A stretch of 64,000 nt of DNA from Berberis thunbergii (taxonomy: Eukaryota; Streptophyta; Magnoliopsida; Ranunculales; Berberidaceae). Shown piece by piece: positions 1 to 11,086 of this stretch; position 1 is the first letter of the stretch; each line of letters begins with the position of its first letter. Below the pieces are notes generated by a model that was not told where the DNA came from, ran no database searches, and saw only the letters and a program-made list of their open reading frames with translations. The stretch spans positions 46,144 to 110,143 of the forward strand of contig QNQO01007605.1 in the NCBI GenBank assembly GCA_003290165.1, given 5' to 3'. A program made the translations under genes and the position numbers.

Positions 1-9
1 AGGAAAATA

Positions 10-350
10 ATTCTAATAGTGGTAGCGGGAAGGCCACAATTGTGAAAGTACCTTGTCCAAGAATTTATGGTGGTTGACGCTCCGTCCACCTACGACATTA
101 TTCTGGGAAGGTCGTGGTTTCATCATATGGAGGCAGTAGTATCCACTCTGCACCAATGCATAAAATATACAACCAACCAGGCCCAAGGAACTATTCGAGG
201 AAATCAACCTGTAGCAAAAGACTGCTATTATGCAGCCCTGAAACAGCTGAATTGTTGCCAACTACAACAAGGCCCCGTGGAACAAACAAATCAGGCACTG
301 GGCCTAGAAAAATTGGAGAATCACTTGACAAGGGCGGAGGAACCCTGACA
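10..350 (+). pseudogene. Retropepsin C-terminal part of a Tat gag-protease
   Basis: The frame at 67-348 reads VVDAPSTYDIILGRSWFHH and then a conserved METxVSTLHQ-like and KYTTNQAQGTI-like tail. This is the flap and C-terminal half of the retropepsin of Tat elements. The same segment occurs at 50571-50956 and 28976-29560 on the minus strand, where the DTGS active site is also present. Here the active site lies before the window start. The protease would process the Gag polyprotein inside virus-like particles. The frame is lost after about 350 and no RT follows, so it is called a pseudogene. Confidence 0.8.
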
Positions 351-778
351 ACCAAAGTGCAGCTACATAGAGAGCCAAAATTCGGAGCTCGAAGTGTTTT
401 CCAGACCAACAAAGAGCTAAGTAATGATACTTCAACAAATAAGCACCCACTCCAAAAGTTGATACTCGACAAGAAACTGCCCTCCAGCATGAAGTCCACT
501 ATTCAATAACTTCGCTAGCTATGGTAAAATGAGACACTCCACTAAAGGGACTATGCAATTCGAGGTAGGATCATATGCGCCTTTTTCAAGGCCGGATTAG
601 CTTGATCCCCGTCGAAGTTTATTTATTTTGTTGCTTTGATTTCAATTTTTATTTTCTGTTTTTCATTTCAATTTAGAATTGTTCATACCAGACACATTCC
701 AGAAATAAAACAGATTTTATTGATTGCAATGAAAGTTATTACAAAGCATGTCGACCAACTGGTACAAAAGTCCATAGG

Positions 779-1540
779 CTACAAGTATCTAAGTCCGATG
801 CAAATATCTATCTGCTGAAATGAGCATAGAGATTCTGATATGCCAATCTGCCTCCAAAAGAGAAGGCGGTGAAAGTAGAATGCTTGAAACAGAAGGTGAA
901 GGAACGCACTCAATTCATTGCTCGATCGTATCACCTCACAAGGATGATTTGAAAGTAGCAAACAAAGTACTTGAAGAAGGCTGCGAGTACTCTCTCGATT
1001 CTTTGCTGCGCCAATCTGTCTTGTGAAGAGGAACAAAAGGAAGCAACAGAAAGATTACGAAAATATCTTTGAACAACAGGATCGTCGAGGTCTCACAGTG
1101 TTTCCAAATGGGGATGCCTCTCAAATGTTTAATGCCTGGGGTGGCACAGAGATACCACCCCAGGAACGAAAGCCACGACCTCCAATACTCCCATCAACAA
1201 AAAACTAGTTGCGAGGACCATTTCCCGACAACCGTAACGGATGAGAAAGCGTTTGAGCATCGGAAGATGGAAAACAGACTTGACCCCCGAAAGGAAGCTC
1301 GTAACTTCTTCTTCGCAATAAAAGAAGACATTACAAGATCTCATGGGATTAATTAGATGCCCACCCAGATTAGGTGGCACCGCATAATAGCAAGTCTTAT
1401 TAAGATTCATCAGTGCAAATGTCAGAACATTCAAGACTCCAGTGAGGGACATCTTCCTTCAACCTTTGAAAAACCCAAAGCAAATTCTTTGGTAAGATAC
1501 ATTTGGTTAACATGCTTTACTATTTTCATTGCAGTACTTG
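779..1540 (-). pseudogene. Antisense ORF X of a non-autonomous Tat element
   Basis: On the minus strand, downstream of a TATA box at 1557-1568, broken frames (1452-1129 and 1036-779 are the longest) encode a protein I do not recognise. Its segments TFALMNLNKTCYYAVPP and LSGVKSVFHLP recur as TFAAMSLNKTCY and LSLGVKFVFHF in the inverted copy at 49065-49850. Conservation of the reading frame between two diverged copies argues that it once coded for protein. It sits between protease and PPT, where other Tat elements here carry antisense ORFs A1-A4, but I cannot align it with them. Stops and frameshifts make it non-functional now. Confidence 0.5.
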
Positions 1541-1556
1541 AACAAAAAACAATCAG

Positions 1557-1568
1557 CCTATATATAGG
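1557..1568 (-). promoter_or_regulatory. Palindromic TATA box for antisense ORF X
   Basis: The sequence gcctatatataggc around 1557-1568 is a perfect TATA palindrome about 30-40 bases upstream of the first possible ATG of ORF X on the minus strand. Its place matches the TATA boxes before antisense ORFs A1-A4. Being palindromic it could in principle work in both directions. Confidence 0.45.
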
Positions 1569-1706
1569 CGTGATGGTTTACAAAGCAACGTCAGCCAACT
1601 GTTACTTCAGCATTAAATGTCGTATGAAAAATTGGGAAACGACGGTTCCAATTGCAACTGCACAGGTCCACATAATTTGAATTAATAATCTTGCAAGTAG
1701 CCCCAT

Positions 1707-1860
1707 TCACTAGGGGGAGTAATCGATACTGAACCGTCCCGCAATATGCATCGTATCCCTGGCACACTGATCTACAATGATTTTTTTTTCTAATTGGGCC
1801 CAAACTCATGCCCTGCCAAATCTGACCCAACACATGCAAAAGAACAAACAGCAAAGGCCT
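1707..1860 (+). repeat. Polypurine tract and truncated 3' LTR of element 0
   Basis: The purine run ctagggggagtaa (about 1711-1723) is followed by sequence resembling the start of the Tat LTRs elsewhere in the window (the ccgtc motif, then a gtgtcatgat-like stretch), but the first LTR bases have decayed. Similarity fades near 1860, where the LTR is cut off and other sequence leads into the tandem array. Confidence 0.5.
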
Positions 1861-1989
1861 GGAGCACCCATGGAATAAGGAGCGCGCTTACAGAGTGTTA
1901 TTAGTAAAAAGGCATCAACCCTATTATTATTTTGTTGTTGTTCATTAAAGTCGGTCAATCTATTATTGATCCGACTCTAGAATCAGACC

Positions 1990-3010
1990 GCCAAGTAAAA
2001 TAAGTAAGTCGGGACACCCAAGTCAGACTTACACGCTCAAAATCTTATTTTAACCAAAGCTTAGTCAGCTCAGACTAATTACAATAGCTTCTGATCTGCT
2101 CTGACACCTAGCCTCCAAAAATGGACGTCGATGGATTAGAAAGTGGGAGCTTAGTTAGCGTTGTTAATAGGGGCCATTGTCCAACTGTAGATAATGGTCG
2201 CCGAACCTAACCAAAGCTTAGTCGATTTCGACCTATGATGATAGCTTCTGGTACGCTCTAACTCTCAGTTAGTTAAACTAAACGGGTGTCAACGATTTAG
2301 AGAGTAGTAGCTTAGTCAGTGCTCTAATGCCTGATCGAGATGGTTTGCCAATGATCATTTTCCAAACGTGGGCAATAGTGATTGAACCCGACCAAAGCTT
2401 AGTCAGTGACGACCGATGACGATGACTTCTGATCTGCTTGAAGCCTAGTTCACCAATAACGGATGTCGACGGCTTAGAAAGTGGGAGTCTAGTCAGCGCT
2501 CTCAATGTTTGATTAAGATGGCTTGCCAGGGTCACTACTCGCATGCAGATAGTGATAGCCAAACTCGACCAAAACTTAGTCATTGGTCGTTGATGACGAT
2601 GACTTTGGTTTGCTAGAAGCCTAGTTCGCTAGGCGCAGATTCCGGTGGCCTAGAAAGTGGGAGCTTAGTCAGCATGATGACGCCTGACCGCGATGGCTTG
2701 CCAGTGATCATTTCCCAATTACAGACAATGATCGTTGAACCAGAGTTTAGTCAGAACGACTGACGATGATAACTTCTAGCTCGCTCCAATTCCTAGTCCG
2801 CCACGAACAGATTAAGATGGGTTGGAAAGTGGGAGTCTAGTCAGTGTCTTTGACGTTAGATCAAGATGGCTTGCCAGGAACCACCATGGTCGTCGAAACC
2901 TGACTCCAGTTTAATCAGTTATAACTGGCGATAACAACTTTCAGTCCTACTAAGCATATTCTACGAATAGCAGATAAAAATGAGTCAAAAGTTTGGTCAG
3001 AGCTTTGGAA
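1990..3010 (+). repeat. Satellite A: tandem array of about 177-bp units
   Basis: Five units are marked by the motif agaaagtgggagnntagtca, starting at about 2137, 2299, 2476, 2652 and 2824, so spacing is 162-177 bp. Each unit also carries a cc(a)aagcttagtc(ag) motif. The array is the inverse of that at 24600-25560, as expected because the host elements lie in opposite orientation. Units are diverged, with small indels. Confidence 0.85.
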
Positions 3011-3293
3011 GCTCGACTCAGATGACTCGTGAGGACTATTGTCCAATCATCTACAACGGTGCACGTGTAGGACCACATTCTGACTGATTCACTTATAATA
3101 GCAACAATAACAACAACAACTACTACTGGTTCAAGATACAACCAAGCCGCTAGAAAAAAGGTGTATTACACTCCCTGATCTCTAAAAGGTTATGATAAGA
3201 ACTGCACAAACTATTACAGAACAAGAAATCAGAACTCTCACCAGCAAATAAATTACAAAGCTTCCTGGCTGAGGACAACCTCTTGTATGATAG

Positions 3294-5855
3294 TTAATGT
3301 CGAAATAAGATGAAGCAGATAAAAGCTAGCAGAAAAGCAAACTTGTACAAAATACTATTTATTTGCAAACCAAAAAGAAAAATACAAGGTTCACTCCTCA
3401 TCAAGAGGAGATTCAGATACAACTGAACTGGACTTAACATGAGAAGAAGCAAGAGACACATCCTATGTGCTACCACTCGGTCATCCTCATCAGGACCGCT
3501 TTCTTCTTCGGACGAATCAAAGGCCACTCCAAACTTTGCATATGCAATCTCTTTATAATTGGAGAGATCTCAGTCGAGATGCTTCTCCTTCATCAGATGC
3601 AACTACTCTAGTCTTCCATGCACAACTCTGCTAAACTCAAACGTGCCCTGGCCCTTAAGAAGCTTCTCCTTGCGCACTTTTGATTCAGTAAGCTCCTGCT
3701 CCAGCTCGCCCGACAGCATGTCAGTCTTGGACTACTCAGTGCACAACTTCCCATTGACAACACTTAGCTCATAGCTCATTCTGTGCCAAAAGGAACTGTT
3801 CTTCAATGGTTCGCACACTCTTGGCCCTCTCAGTGTGCAGAGCCTGCACTCCAACCACAGTCTCAAGGGCAAGCTGCAAGTCAAGCCGGGCAAGGTTTAA
3901 TTCAATCTCGAGCTGATCCCTCGGGGACATTGCACCCGCAAAGTCAGACTCAAGCGCTTTCAAGCAAACCTTCTGAGTCTCTGACCTAACGCAACATGAC
4001 TCTGCTCTAGTTTCCAAGTAAGCTTTAAGTTGCTTTCTCAATGACTCAATTTCGTAGAGAACGTCAGAGTATGACTCATGCAAGTTTCAAAGACTCGCTC
4101 CATAGTATACTTTTTCACGAGCGGCCTCAACTTCAGTTCCATCTGCGACCACTTGATTTAGGTATGACATCTCCAGCACGAGATGTTTATGCCATTTATC
4201 CATACACTCTCCTACTCGCTTCGGAGCACAAATCACCTGCTATTCATTCCACATGTTAATATGCTTCATCAAAGTGTAAGGAATGTCAACCTCCTGATGC
4301 CAAGCTTGGTTGTTCATCCTTACTATGTCTGGAGCAAACAGATCAATCCGGGCATCCGGGTGGAAATCCTTTGGAATCAGAATCACCCCAACACCGCCCT
4401 TGACAGTCTTCAATGCATAAGGGCCCTCATCCACAACTTTCCCTCTATCTGCAACAGTCGGCTCTCTTTCACCCTCCGGTTCAACATCACTTGACGGGGA
4501 AAAGGGAAGCGAGTTATTCCTTGGACCCATCGTCAATTCAATATGGGGACGGGAACGAGATGGAGGACAATGCGAGCGACATGGATGACACTCTTCACCA
4601 TTAGGTCGACAATCGGAGAACTCTTCAACATGTGTATGATCTTAAGAAAGTGGACTTCAAAGTCTTTTATTGAAAAAGGATGACCAGACAAAGTTGCCAC
4701 GCTTGCCTGCAACATTTTGTTCAGAACCTCCGTCGGTTTTGTATTCAGTTTGGTTACGTCCTCCATGACCACAATTTTAAGATACTCCCTCTCCAAATCA
4801 ATAAGGGAAACATGGGCCTTGGCCTGAGCATCACGCCCTTCAGAAACGACAATCTCCGCTCGGCAGATGAATCAGGCACTTGCCCGACAACATCACGTCC
4901 CTCGGACGAAGCCAAGCGCCTGCAAACATATCTAGGTAACATACGCGGCTTCTTTAGAGGCACAGATGAAAGAAGTGTATCATTTATTTCTACTCTCCTT
5001 GAAGGGCTTGGAAACTTAATCTTGGGAGGTTTCCTCTTCCTTGAAGCAGGCACACCTTCGAGTTTTGATGTCGAAACCCTAAAAATAGTGGGAATCTCAT
5101 GCCAATGAGCCCACAGTCCGCTGCGCTTGACATTAGAAGACAAAATGACATCCTCCATCTTAAAATAAGGCATGTCCCAAAACGCATCCAGAGTCTCTTT
5201 ATCCTCTGTAGAAAGTGGCGAAGTTGAAAATTTTCCTGTAAAAAATGCAAAGGTCAATACGAAATGCAGTTAAAAACCAAGACCCGAAAAGGAATTGAAC
5301 TTACTCAGTTGTCTGAATTCTCGCTCGATCGGACAACCAGCAAGTTCAAAATATTGCGAGTCCGCAGGAGCCATGAAGCAGGACTTTTGCCAAGATTTAA
5401 AATCATCAAGCATATTGCTAAAGCAGTCCGGTGACGTTAGCACACACAGAATGTGCTCATTTATCCGGGGGAAGTAAGTAATTGCATTGCCCTTGAAAAT
5501 ATCCGAACACCGGCGTCCTTAGCTCTAATCAAAATGGCAACCACGGTCCTATACCCATTCGACACTAGTTGAGTGGGGGCAATGCAGTGGTACACCAGGA
5601 ACTCTCAAATCTCCTCGATAACAGGAAGTGGATGCTCAACTGAAACATACCTCAGTAAATACAGATAAACCCCTCAGGAGGGGACAACGATGTCAGATCG
5701 GCGTTCATAGTGCTGAGCACCAGATCATCAGGAATCACATATGTTCTACGAAGGACTTCCAGAACCAACTTAGAGAGCAACCTCTCCTAAAACAACTTGC
5801 GGCCCTTAGCGGACAGTTCAACAGAAAGTTGATTCTGGCCCGCCATGAAAGACAT
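3294..5855 (-). pseudogene. Antisense ORF A1 of Tat element 1 (putative gypsy-type transposon domain, coiled coil)
   Basis: The gene runs opposite to its element, starting just inside the 3' LTR. The ATG at 5855 begins MSFMAGQNQLS. Exon 1 carries the SPPEGFICIY-like and FKSWQKSCF segments of the plant 'putative gypsy type transposon' domain (Transposase_28-like). A 69-bp intron (5304-5236, GTAAGT to TTTACAG) leads to exon 2, GKFSTSPLSTEDKE. Then come a basic RKRKPPK patch, the EGPYALKTVKGGVGV motif shared with A3, and a heptad-rich coiled coil (4083-3769). An acidic tail ends near 3294. Several stops interrupt the frame. Function is unknown; such antisense ORFs are an established feature of Tat elements. 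Confidence 0.65.
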
Positions 5856-5967
5856 CACAAGCTTTCGAATACGGAAGCTGAGCAAAGCCAAAAACACAAA
5901 ATGCAGTACGACAAAATAGAGTCTCTGGGATCGAAAGAGTAAAGAAGCCAAACTCTACAGAATGGAT

Positions 5968-5976
5968 ATCTATATA
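5968..5976 (-). promoter_or_regulatory. TATA box of antisense ORF A1
   Basis: On the minus strand the sequence ctatatagata lies about 115 bases before the ATG at 5855. TATA-like motifs occupy the same relative place before A2 (22444), A3 (30590) and A4 (43500). Confidence 0.45.
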
Positions 5977-6121
5977 GAAAACTGAACTCTCGCCTTTCTT
6001 TTTATCGAGTATACGCACACCCAATTAATAAAACTCACTACTTGAGGAAACAAATCATACTCATCATGACCGCATAGTTGCTTCATGAAATGACTTAATG
6101 GACTGATGAGATGGCCCACCA

Positions 6122-6137
6122 ACTCGGGGTGAGCAGC
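6122..6137 (+). other. Polypurine tract of element 1
   Basis: The purine-rich actcggggtgagcagc directly precedes the LTR at 6138, the place where plus-strand DNA synthesis is primed in LTR retrotransposons. It matches the ctcagggggagtagc tract at 22282-22297 on the minus strand. Confidence 0.6.
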
Positions 6138-6877
6138 TGATAATACACTAAACCGCCCTCTGATCAGCACTGTATGTGTGTCATGATAATCTAGTCAACA
6201 GAACAAAGCAGGCACGATTGCATGTTCAATCTAGCGAGGCCCAAACAACATTAAGCCCAATATTGGCAGATTCCAAAACGTTGGACCCGAATTGCAGCAC
6301 CTTAATAAGCCCATACGTCACGCAGTCAAGCATAATACTCATAAGCCCTGATAAGGCAAGAGTAAGCCCTGATAAGGCAAGTATATGAGGAATCGACCCA
6401 AGACAGGTAGGCCAGCGATACATTGGATCCGACTAGGTAACAAATACTAGAGTATAAGTCGGGCATGAAACTTCCTTGTTTGGACAACACTCAGAATAGG
6501 AAACCTCTCCTGAAAATCTTGGAGAACAAATCGTGTAGGGAAACTTCTCTACATGGACAACTCCCAAATAGGAAAGAATCTCCAGCAAGATCTCTTTTCC
6601 TAAATTACGCCACCAAAGGCCTAGCTAAACAAAGACTTTCACACTATAATAGGGAGATAAGGTCAATGAACTTGAGGTATGCTACAGAATCTGATAAGGT
6701 CGATGAACGTGAGGTACGCTACAGAATCCTAGTTTACAATTTTAAGCCTCACCTAAGCCTTATCTAACTTATGCATCGGAGTGCAATCAGCCGCCACACG
6801 GTGGTCTTTGGCTCAAGTGTGCTACTTGTGCAGGTCTAGGTAGCAGCGAGGAACGAGAGTAGAAATCGACTACATCA
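6138..6877 (+). repeat. 3' LTR of Tat element 1 (LTR subfamily a)
   Basis: It begins tgataatacac and ends ctacatca, with TG...CA termini, and is about 740 bp long. Its reverse complement aligns by eye with the LTR at 52672-53336 (shared inner block ggtggtctttggct with gtgcaggtc) and with the LTR fragment at 21149-21543 (shared block catgataatct with the ttggaccc and attgcagc motifs). No clear target duplication can be given because the 5' end of the element is missing. Confidence 0.75.
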
Positions 6878-7739
6878 CCTGCCTTTCATCATCTTCGTTG
6901 TTGCTGCTACTTCACAAAAAGTCACAGAGGCTAGAGAGAAGAACATAATGAAAAATGAAAATGGCAGAAACCCTAGTTGTTCAACTTATAGAGAGGCGGA
7001 CGGGTGAAATGTATCATTAATTAAAGCATGATTTGATTTGCATGAAGATGGTGAATAGGTGTTATACAAATGGGTTAGAACCAGACCATTTCATTTTAAA
7101 TAATTGGAACCGGACTCAGACCGTTTTATAATGGATCAGGAGCGATCCAGATCGTAAATTTTCAAATTTAAAATCCAACCGTTTGAAAGAAAACGGTAAG
7201 GTTCGGTTTGAATCCGTGATTCCTCGACCCGTTTGCCCATCCCTAGTTAATAATGATCAATGAGGTTTTTTTTATCATTGAAAAAGGTAAGTTAAATTCT
7301 TTAAGAGAAAATAAATTTTTTTTTTCTGAGCATTGGTTTTGAATTAAAAATTAAATGAAATTAATACAAGTGTTCAAAGTAATCTAAGAAGAAATAAAAA
7401 AACGACCAAATGAAAATAACAAGCTAAGTTAAAGAATATGGAAAGACACATTTATTTAACATGGAATTTTTTTTTTTTTTTGTTATAATTTGTCTCAAAT
7501 TATGGCATGTGATGTCTACTACATCAATATGCATTAATTAAAAAAAAATATTTGTAGTAAATATATTATAGAAGAATAGAGAAATTGTGTGTAAAATGTA
7601 TCCGATTAATTCTGGTTAATCCCTATAAATCTCATATCACTCATGAACCCATCAGGAGATTAGCGATTTAACTACATAAATTGGGAGTGGACTTTAATTA
7701 ATGTATATGTTCGTCTCAATTTTGTAGTTGAGCTTCTTG
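6878..7739. other. No gene seen: AT-rich spacer
   Basis: No coding sequence is recognised. A segment ending near 7245 reads, on the minus strand, ctagggatgggcaaacgg, which resembles the termini of hAT-type miniature elements, but no second terminus was found. Bases 7245-7400 match 48590-48770 in direct orientation. The rest is A/T-rich with homopolymer runs. Confidence 0.4.
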
Positions 7740-8389
7740 ACACCAGGGGTATTTTAGTACTCCATGGCTACTTGTAGGTGACTTCAATGTGATTTTAAAT
7801 CTGTAGAAGAGAACAATGGGGTTGGGAGTAAAGTTTACAGGAGGAGACAATTTGTTGACTTCATTCAGGAGCTTAATCTCCTTGATTTTATTCTCAAAGG
7901 AGATGATTTTACATGGTGTAATAACGAAAGGCAGCCTTCCTTGTCTCGACTTGATAGATTCCTTTGTAGCACTGATTGACTTGAGCTTAAATGAATTGCT
8001 TTTGGAGAAAGATGGTTCTAATCACCATGCCATTTGCCTCAAACCTAATGTCAACCTCTCTTATCATTGATATTCAACATTAATGTCAACCTTTCTTCTC
8101 CTTGCCCTTCAAGGGGGAAGTGGTTTTGTCCTTTGGAAAAGGTTTACGATGTTGAAAGCCCCTGAAATCTTGGAATAAGGAAGTCTTTGGGAAGCTTCAT
8201 ACTCTAATTAATTATGCTCAAACTCTCCTTCATAACCTGGACTAAGTAAAGGAAGACAGGGATCTGAGTGATAGTAAATGGGACCATGGAATTAATTTGA
8301 AAACTGATTTGAAACAAGTTGTTAAACTAGAAAATATATTTTCTGGAAGTGGAAAGTTGGGGCCAAGTGGGACAGGTATGGTGATTATT
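7740..8389 (+). pseudogene. Old L1-type LINE fragment, endonuclease part (left piece)
   Basis: Broken plus-strand frames give GDFNVIL, DFIQELNLLDF, GDDFTWCNNER, PSLSRLDRFL and HHAICL. These are the C-terminal motifs of an L1 AP-endonuclease (GDFN catalytic motif and an S/N-HHAI equivalent of SDH). The linker KSWNKEVFGKL and RYGDY before the RT domain follow. The piece stops at 8389 where a younger LINE entered, and resumes at 15151. Many stops show it is ancient. Confidence 0.75.
8374..8389 (+). repeat. Left target-site duplication of the young LINE
   Basis: The 16-mer aggtatggtgattatt at 8374-8389 is identical to 15151-15166. It flanks the L1 element on both sides, and joining the two sides restores the older LINE frame (RYGDY). 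Confidence 0.8.
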
Positions 8390-8451
8390 TTATTTTTATT
8401 TTTATTTTTATTTTTAAGAAATCGAGTGGGGATTATTTAGGATCCCTAAAC

Positions 8452-8997
8452 TTAAAATAAGAGAGAAGGATGATTACACTCTGGATACCTTTTCCCTATT
8501 CTATCCTCAAATACTATTTTCTTCAAGTCTTCTGCAAAGGAGCTCACAGTAATCTCAGTGAATTCAGTGCTCGGATATAAACTTGCTAATTTGTCTGCTG
8601 CATAATTTGTTTCTCTATAGTCATAACTGATAGTGCAGTCTTCTAACTGTGCCAGTTCTCTCTTAATTTTCCTGATAATCTGCCATAGATCCCATGGAGC
8701 GGGCTCATTCTTAGTTAGTTGCAATTGTACTGTGGAAGAATCAGCACTTATAGCTAACTTAAGAGTATTATGTAGCTTAGCTAATTGCAGTCCAACAAGA
8801 CCACCCTGAAGCTCATGCTTGTTAACAGTATGTCCTAGACATGCAGCTACTACATCCCCTACTTCATTCCTGATAATAGCTCCATATCCTCCTCGAGTAC
8901 CCCTCAGTGATCCATTTGTGTTAAGCTTGAACCACCCAGTTGCAGGCCTTCTCCATGCAAACATTATAGGAACCTTGACTCTGAGATTGATGTCCAA
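8452..8997 (-). pseudogene. LINE ORF2 C-terminal RNase H domain
   Basis: An uninterrupted 181-residue frame carries FKLNTNGSLRG, GGYGAIIRNEVGDVVAA, LAISADSS and YRETNYAADKLA. These are the plant LINE/RVT_3-type RNase H motifs. The first catalytic Asp (usually N-T/V-D-G) reads N-T-N-G, an Asp to Asn change that should cripple activity; the Asp of SADS is kept. It is the C-terminal part of ORF2 and follows the zinc-binding domain encoded at 9046-9740. Confidence 0.85.
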
Positions 8998-9045
8998 TTG
9001 CCACCTTGCATACAGTTCTCTGTTTTGGCCAGTGTCCTGTCTGTG

Positions 9046-9990
9046 ACATTAGTGTTGCTGAATTTTAGACTTACATCTTCATATATCCGTCACAATTTCT
9101 ATCCCAAGAGCATATTTCTGTTTGTATAGCCTCTTATTCCTTTCTGCCCATATATGCTAGATTGTTGCATTGAGTACTACTTTCTTGAGAAGAGTACTCT
9201 TGCTGCTGCCCTTAAAATGCAGAGGACACCACTGCAGCTCAGCATCCCATCCTAGTGGTTGATGTGAGTAGCAAAGATAGTGCAAAATTTTCTTCCAGAC
9301 ATACTGCGAGTAGATGCATTCAAAGAAGATGTGTTGAGCTGTTTCACTTTCATGGTTGCATAAAGGACATGTATCATATTGGACTTTCCCCCCTTTTTTT
9401 TAGTTTACTCGAGTTTTTAATGCTCCATTTGTAAGAATCCAGCTAATGAAACTGTGTCTGGGTACATTTCCTTTGAACCAAATCATAGAGACCCATCCTA
9501 CTCTCGGCTTTTGATTCCTAAGCATTTCATAAGTAGGTTTCATCTGGTAGGCTCCATCATCACTTGCACACCAAAGTATTTCATCATCACAGTTATCATC
9601 CAGTTCCACCTCTCCTTAGTAGCTTGCAATCTCACTGATGCTGCTTCCCCTGCCTTGTGGAATGCTCCAAGCCCCATTAGCTATAACTGCACTGACTTTA
9701 GCACTCTTATGTAATGTGGAATCATAAAGAAGTCCTTGAGGGAAGTAAGGCATTAGAATCCCAAGAGGGTGCCAAGGCTCCTTCCAAATGTTTTCTCACC
9801 GTTTCCAATTGAGTGCACAACTAGGCCAGAGGCAGCTTCTCTGCAATCTAGAATGTGGCGCCAGCACCATGAAGCTTTTCTTGGTGAGTCCATTAGCCAT
9901 AAGTTTTTCTGTTTTATGAAGTGCTTATTGATCCAGCGTACCCATAGTGTATCCTTCTTAGTTACAATGTTCCAAATGTGACGCATGATT
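9046..9990 (-). pseudogene. LINE ORF2 zinc-binding (zf-RVT) region and linker
   Basis: Broken minus-strand frames give WCASDDGAYQMKPTYEML, then WFKGNVPRHSFISWI and LKTRV, the zf-RVT signature between RT and RNase H in plant LINEs. The segment at 9986-9753 (HIWNIVTKKDTLWVRWINK, then SWCWRHILDCR) is the usual preceding linker. The reading frame is interrupted. Confidence 0.75.
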
Positions 9991-11086
9991 GCAGCCTCAT
10001 TCCCTACTTCAATATCTCTGATTCTTAACCCTCATTTAGTATATGGATGGCAGACAAAAATCCAGCTTACCATGGCTTTCCTGGTGTTTGTATCATCCCC
10101 AGACCATAGGAAACTTCTTAGGATGGCATTGATGGAGTTAACAATTTTTTTAGGCAGACCATATCATGTGGTCCAATACAAATGCATGCTGGACAGAACC
10201 GATTTGATCAATACTACTCGTCCTGCATATGACAATAGTTTGTTTTCAAAGAGTTAACCTTCTTCTTAACTTTCTCTATGATTGGAGCACAATTTAGATG
10301 AGATAGTCTTGGAGTGACCAATAGAAGACCAAGATACTTCACTGGCAGAGTACCAACTTCAAATTGTAACTGAGAGCTAATATGTGCAACGTCATTAGGC
10401 ATAACTCTTGCTAGGAATAGTTTGCTTTTGTTGCAGTTGACCTCTAAGCTAGTGCATTTCCTGAAGCTATTTAGGGTATCTGCTAGTGCTTTTGCAGAGT
10501 TAGCATCTCCATGAAAAAATGCCAGTAAGTCATCTGCAAAACTAAGATGAGTGATGACAGGGTCATTACACTTGTAGTGCAATTTGTAGTGTCCATCCTG
10601 AACTTGCTTCTTGAGTAATAAGTGTAGCACTTCCATCACCATTACGAACAAATAGGGGGACATAGGGCAGCCCTGTCTTATACCCTAGTAGCATGGATGT
10701 ATCCTTTTGGGGAGCCATTCAAATTAATTGAGAATTTGGCAGTGGAGATGCAGACTTGAACCCATTGAATAAAGTTTGATGGAAAGTTTAGCTTCCGTAG
10801 CACATGCAGTATAACTTCCCATCTCACCATATCACACGCCTTCTTAAGGTCAATTTTTGCAGCACACCTTGGTGGCCCATGATCCCTGTGGTAGTTCTGA
10901 ACGAGTTCATGCACAAGCATTAAATTGTCCTGGATGTAGCGCCCTTTAATAAATGCAAGTTAATTGGTGCTGACTACTTTTTGAACCACAGCCTTCATTC
11001 TTGATGTCAGGATTTTTGTGATGCACTTGTATATTACAATACAACATGTTATTGGTCTATAACCACTAAAGTAAGAAGCATTAGAA
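9990..11086 (-). pseudogene. LINE ORF2 reverse transcriptase, C-terminal part
   Basis: From 11086 leftwards: SGYRPITCCIVIYKCITKIL, then LAFIKGRYIQDNLM, KIDLKKACDMVRWEVI, a QGCPMSPYLF-like stretch and the catalytic FADD near 10530-10545 (HLSFADDLLAFF). These are the fingers and palm motifs of L1-type RT. A stop follows near 10678. The N-terminal portion is separated from this part by the 680-bp block at 11087-11767. Confidence 0.85.

Larger units (their letters stand above)
1..1860 (+). mobile_element. Partial non-autonomous Tat-type Ty3/gypsy element (element 0)
   Basis: The window opens inside a plus-strand Tat-lineage retrotransposon. In order it shows the end of a protease domain, a short spacer, an antisense ORF (X), a polypurine tract and the first bases of a 3' LTR. 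There is no room for RT, RNase H or integrase between protease and ORF X. The same order is seen inverted at 49065-50956, and the spacers (about 520-620 here, about 49980-50090 there) align by eye, so the missing pol is a shared feature and not damage private to this copy. The 5' part lies outside the window. The LTR breaks off near 1860. Confidence 0.65.
1990..6877 (+). mobile_element. 3' half of a Tat-type gypsy element (element 1)
   Basis: A plus-strand Tat remnant consisting of a tandem array (1990-3010), antisense ORF A1 on the minus strand, a polypurine tract and a full-length 3' LTR. All of gag and pol is missing to the left, where it abuts element 0. The order array, antisense ORF, PPT, LTR is the same as in the complete element at 21602-30484 read on its own strand. 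Confidence 0.75.

Noticed and set aside
3769..4083. Coiled-coil frame as an independent host gene
   Set aside because: It belongs to the broken antisense ORF A1; the equivalent coiled coil follows the same N-terminal domain in A2.
7140..7245. hAT-type miniature element ending at 7245
   Set aside because: One end resembles a hAT terminus, but no opposite inverted end or 8-bp duplication could be found.
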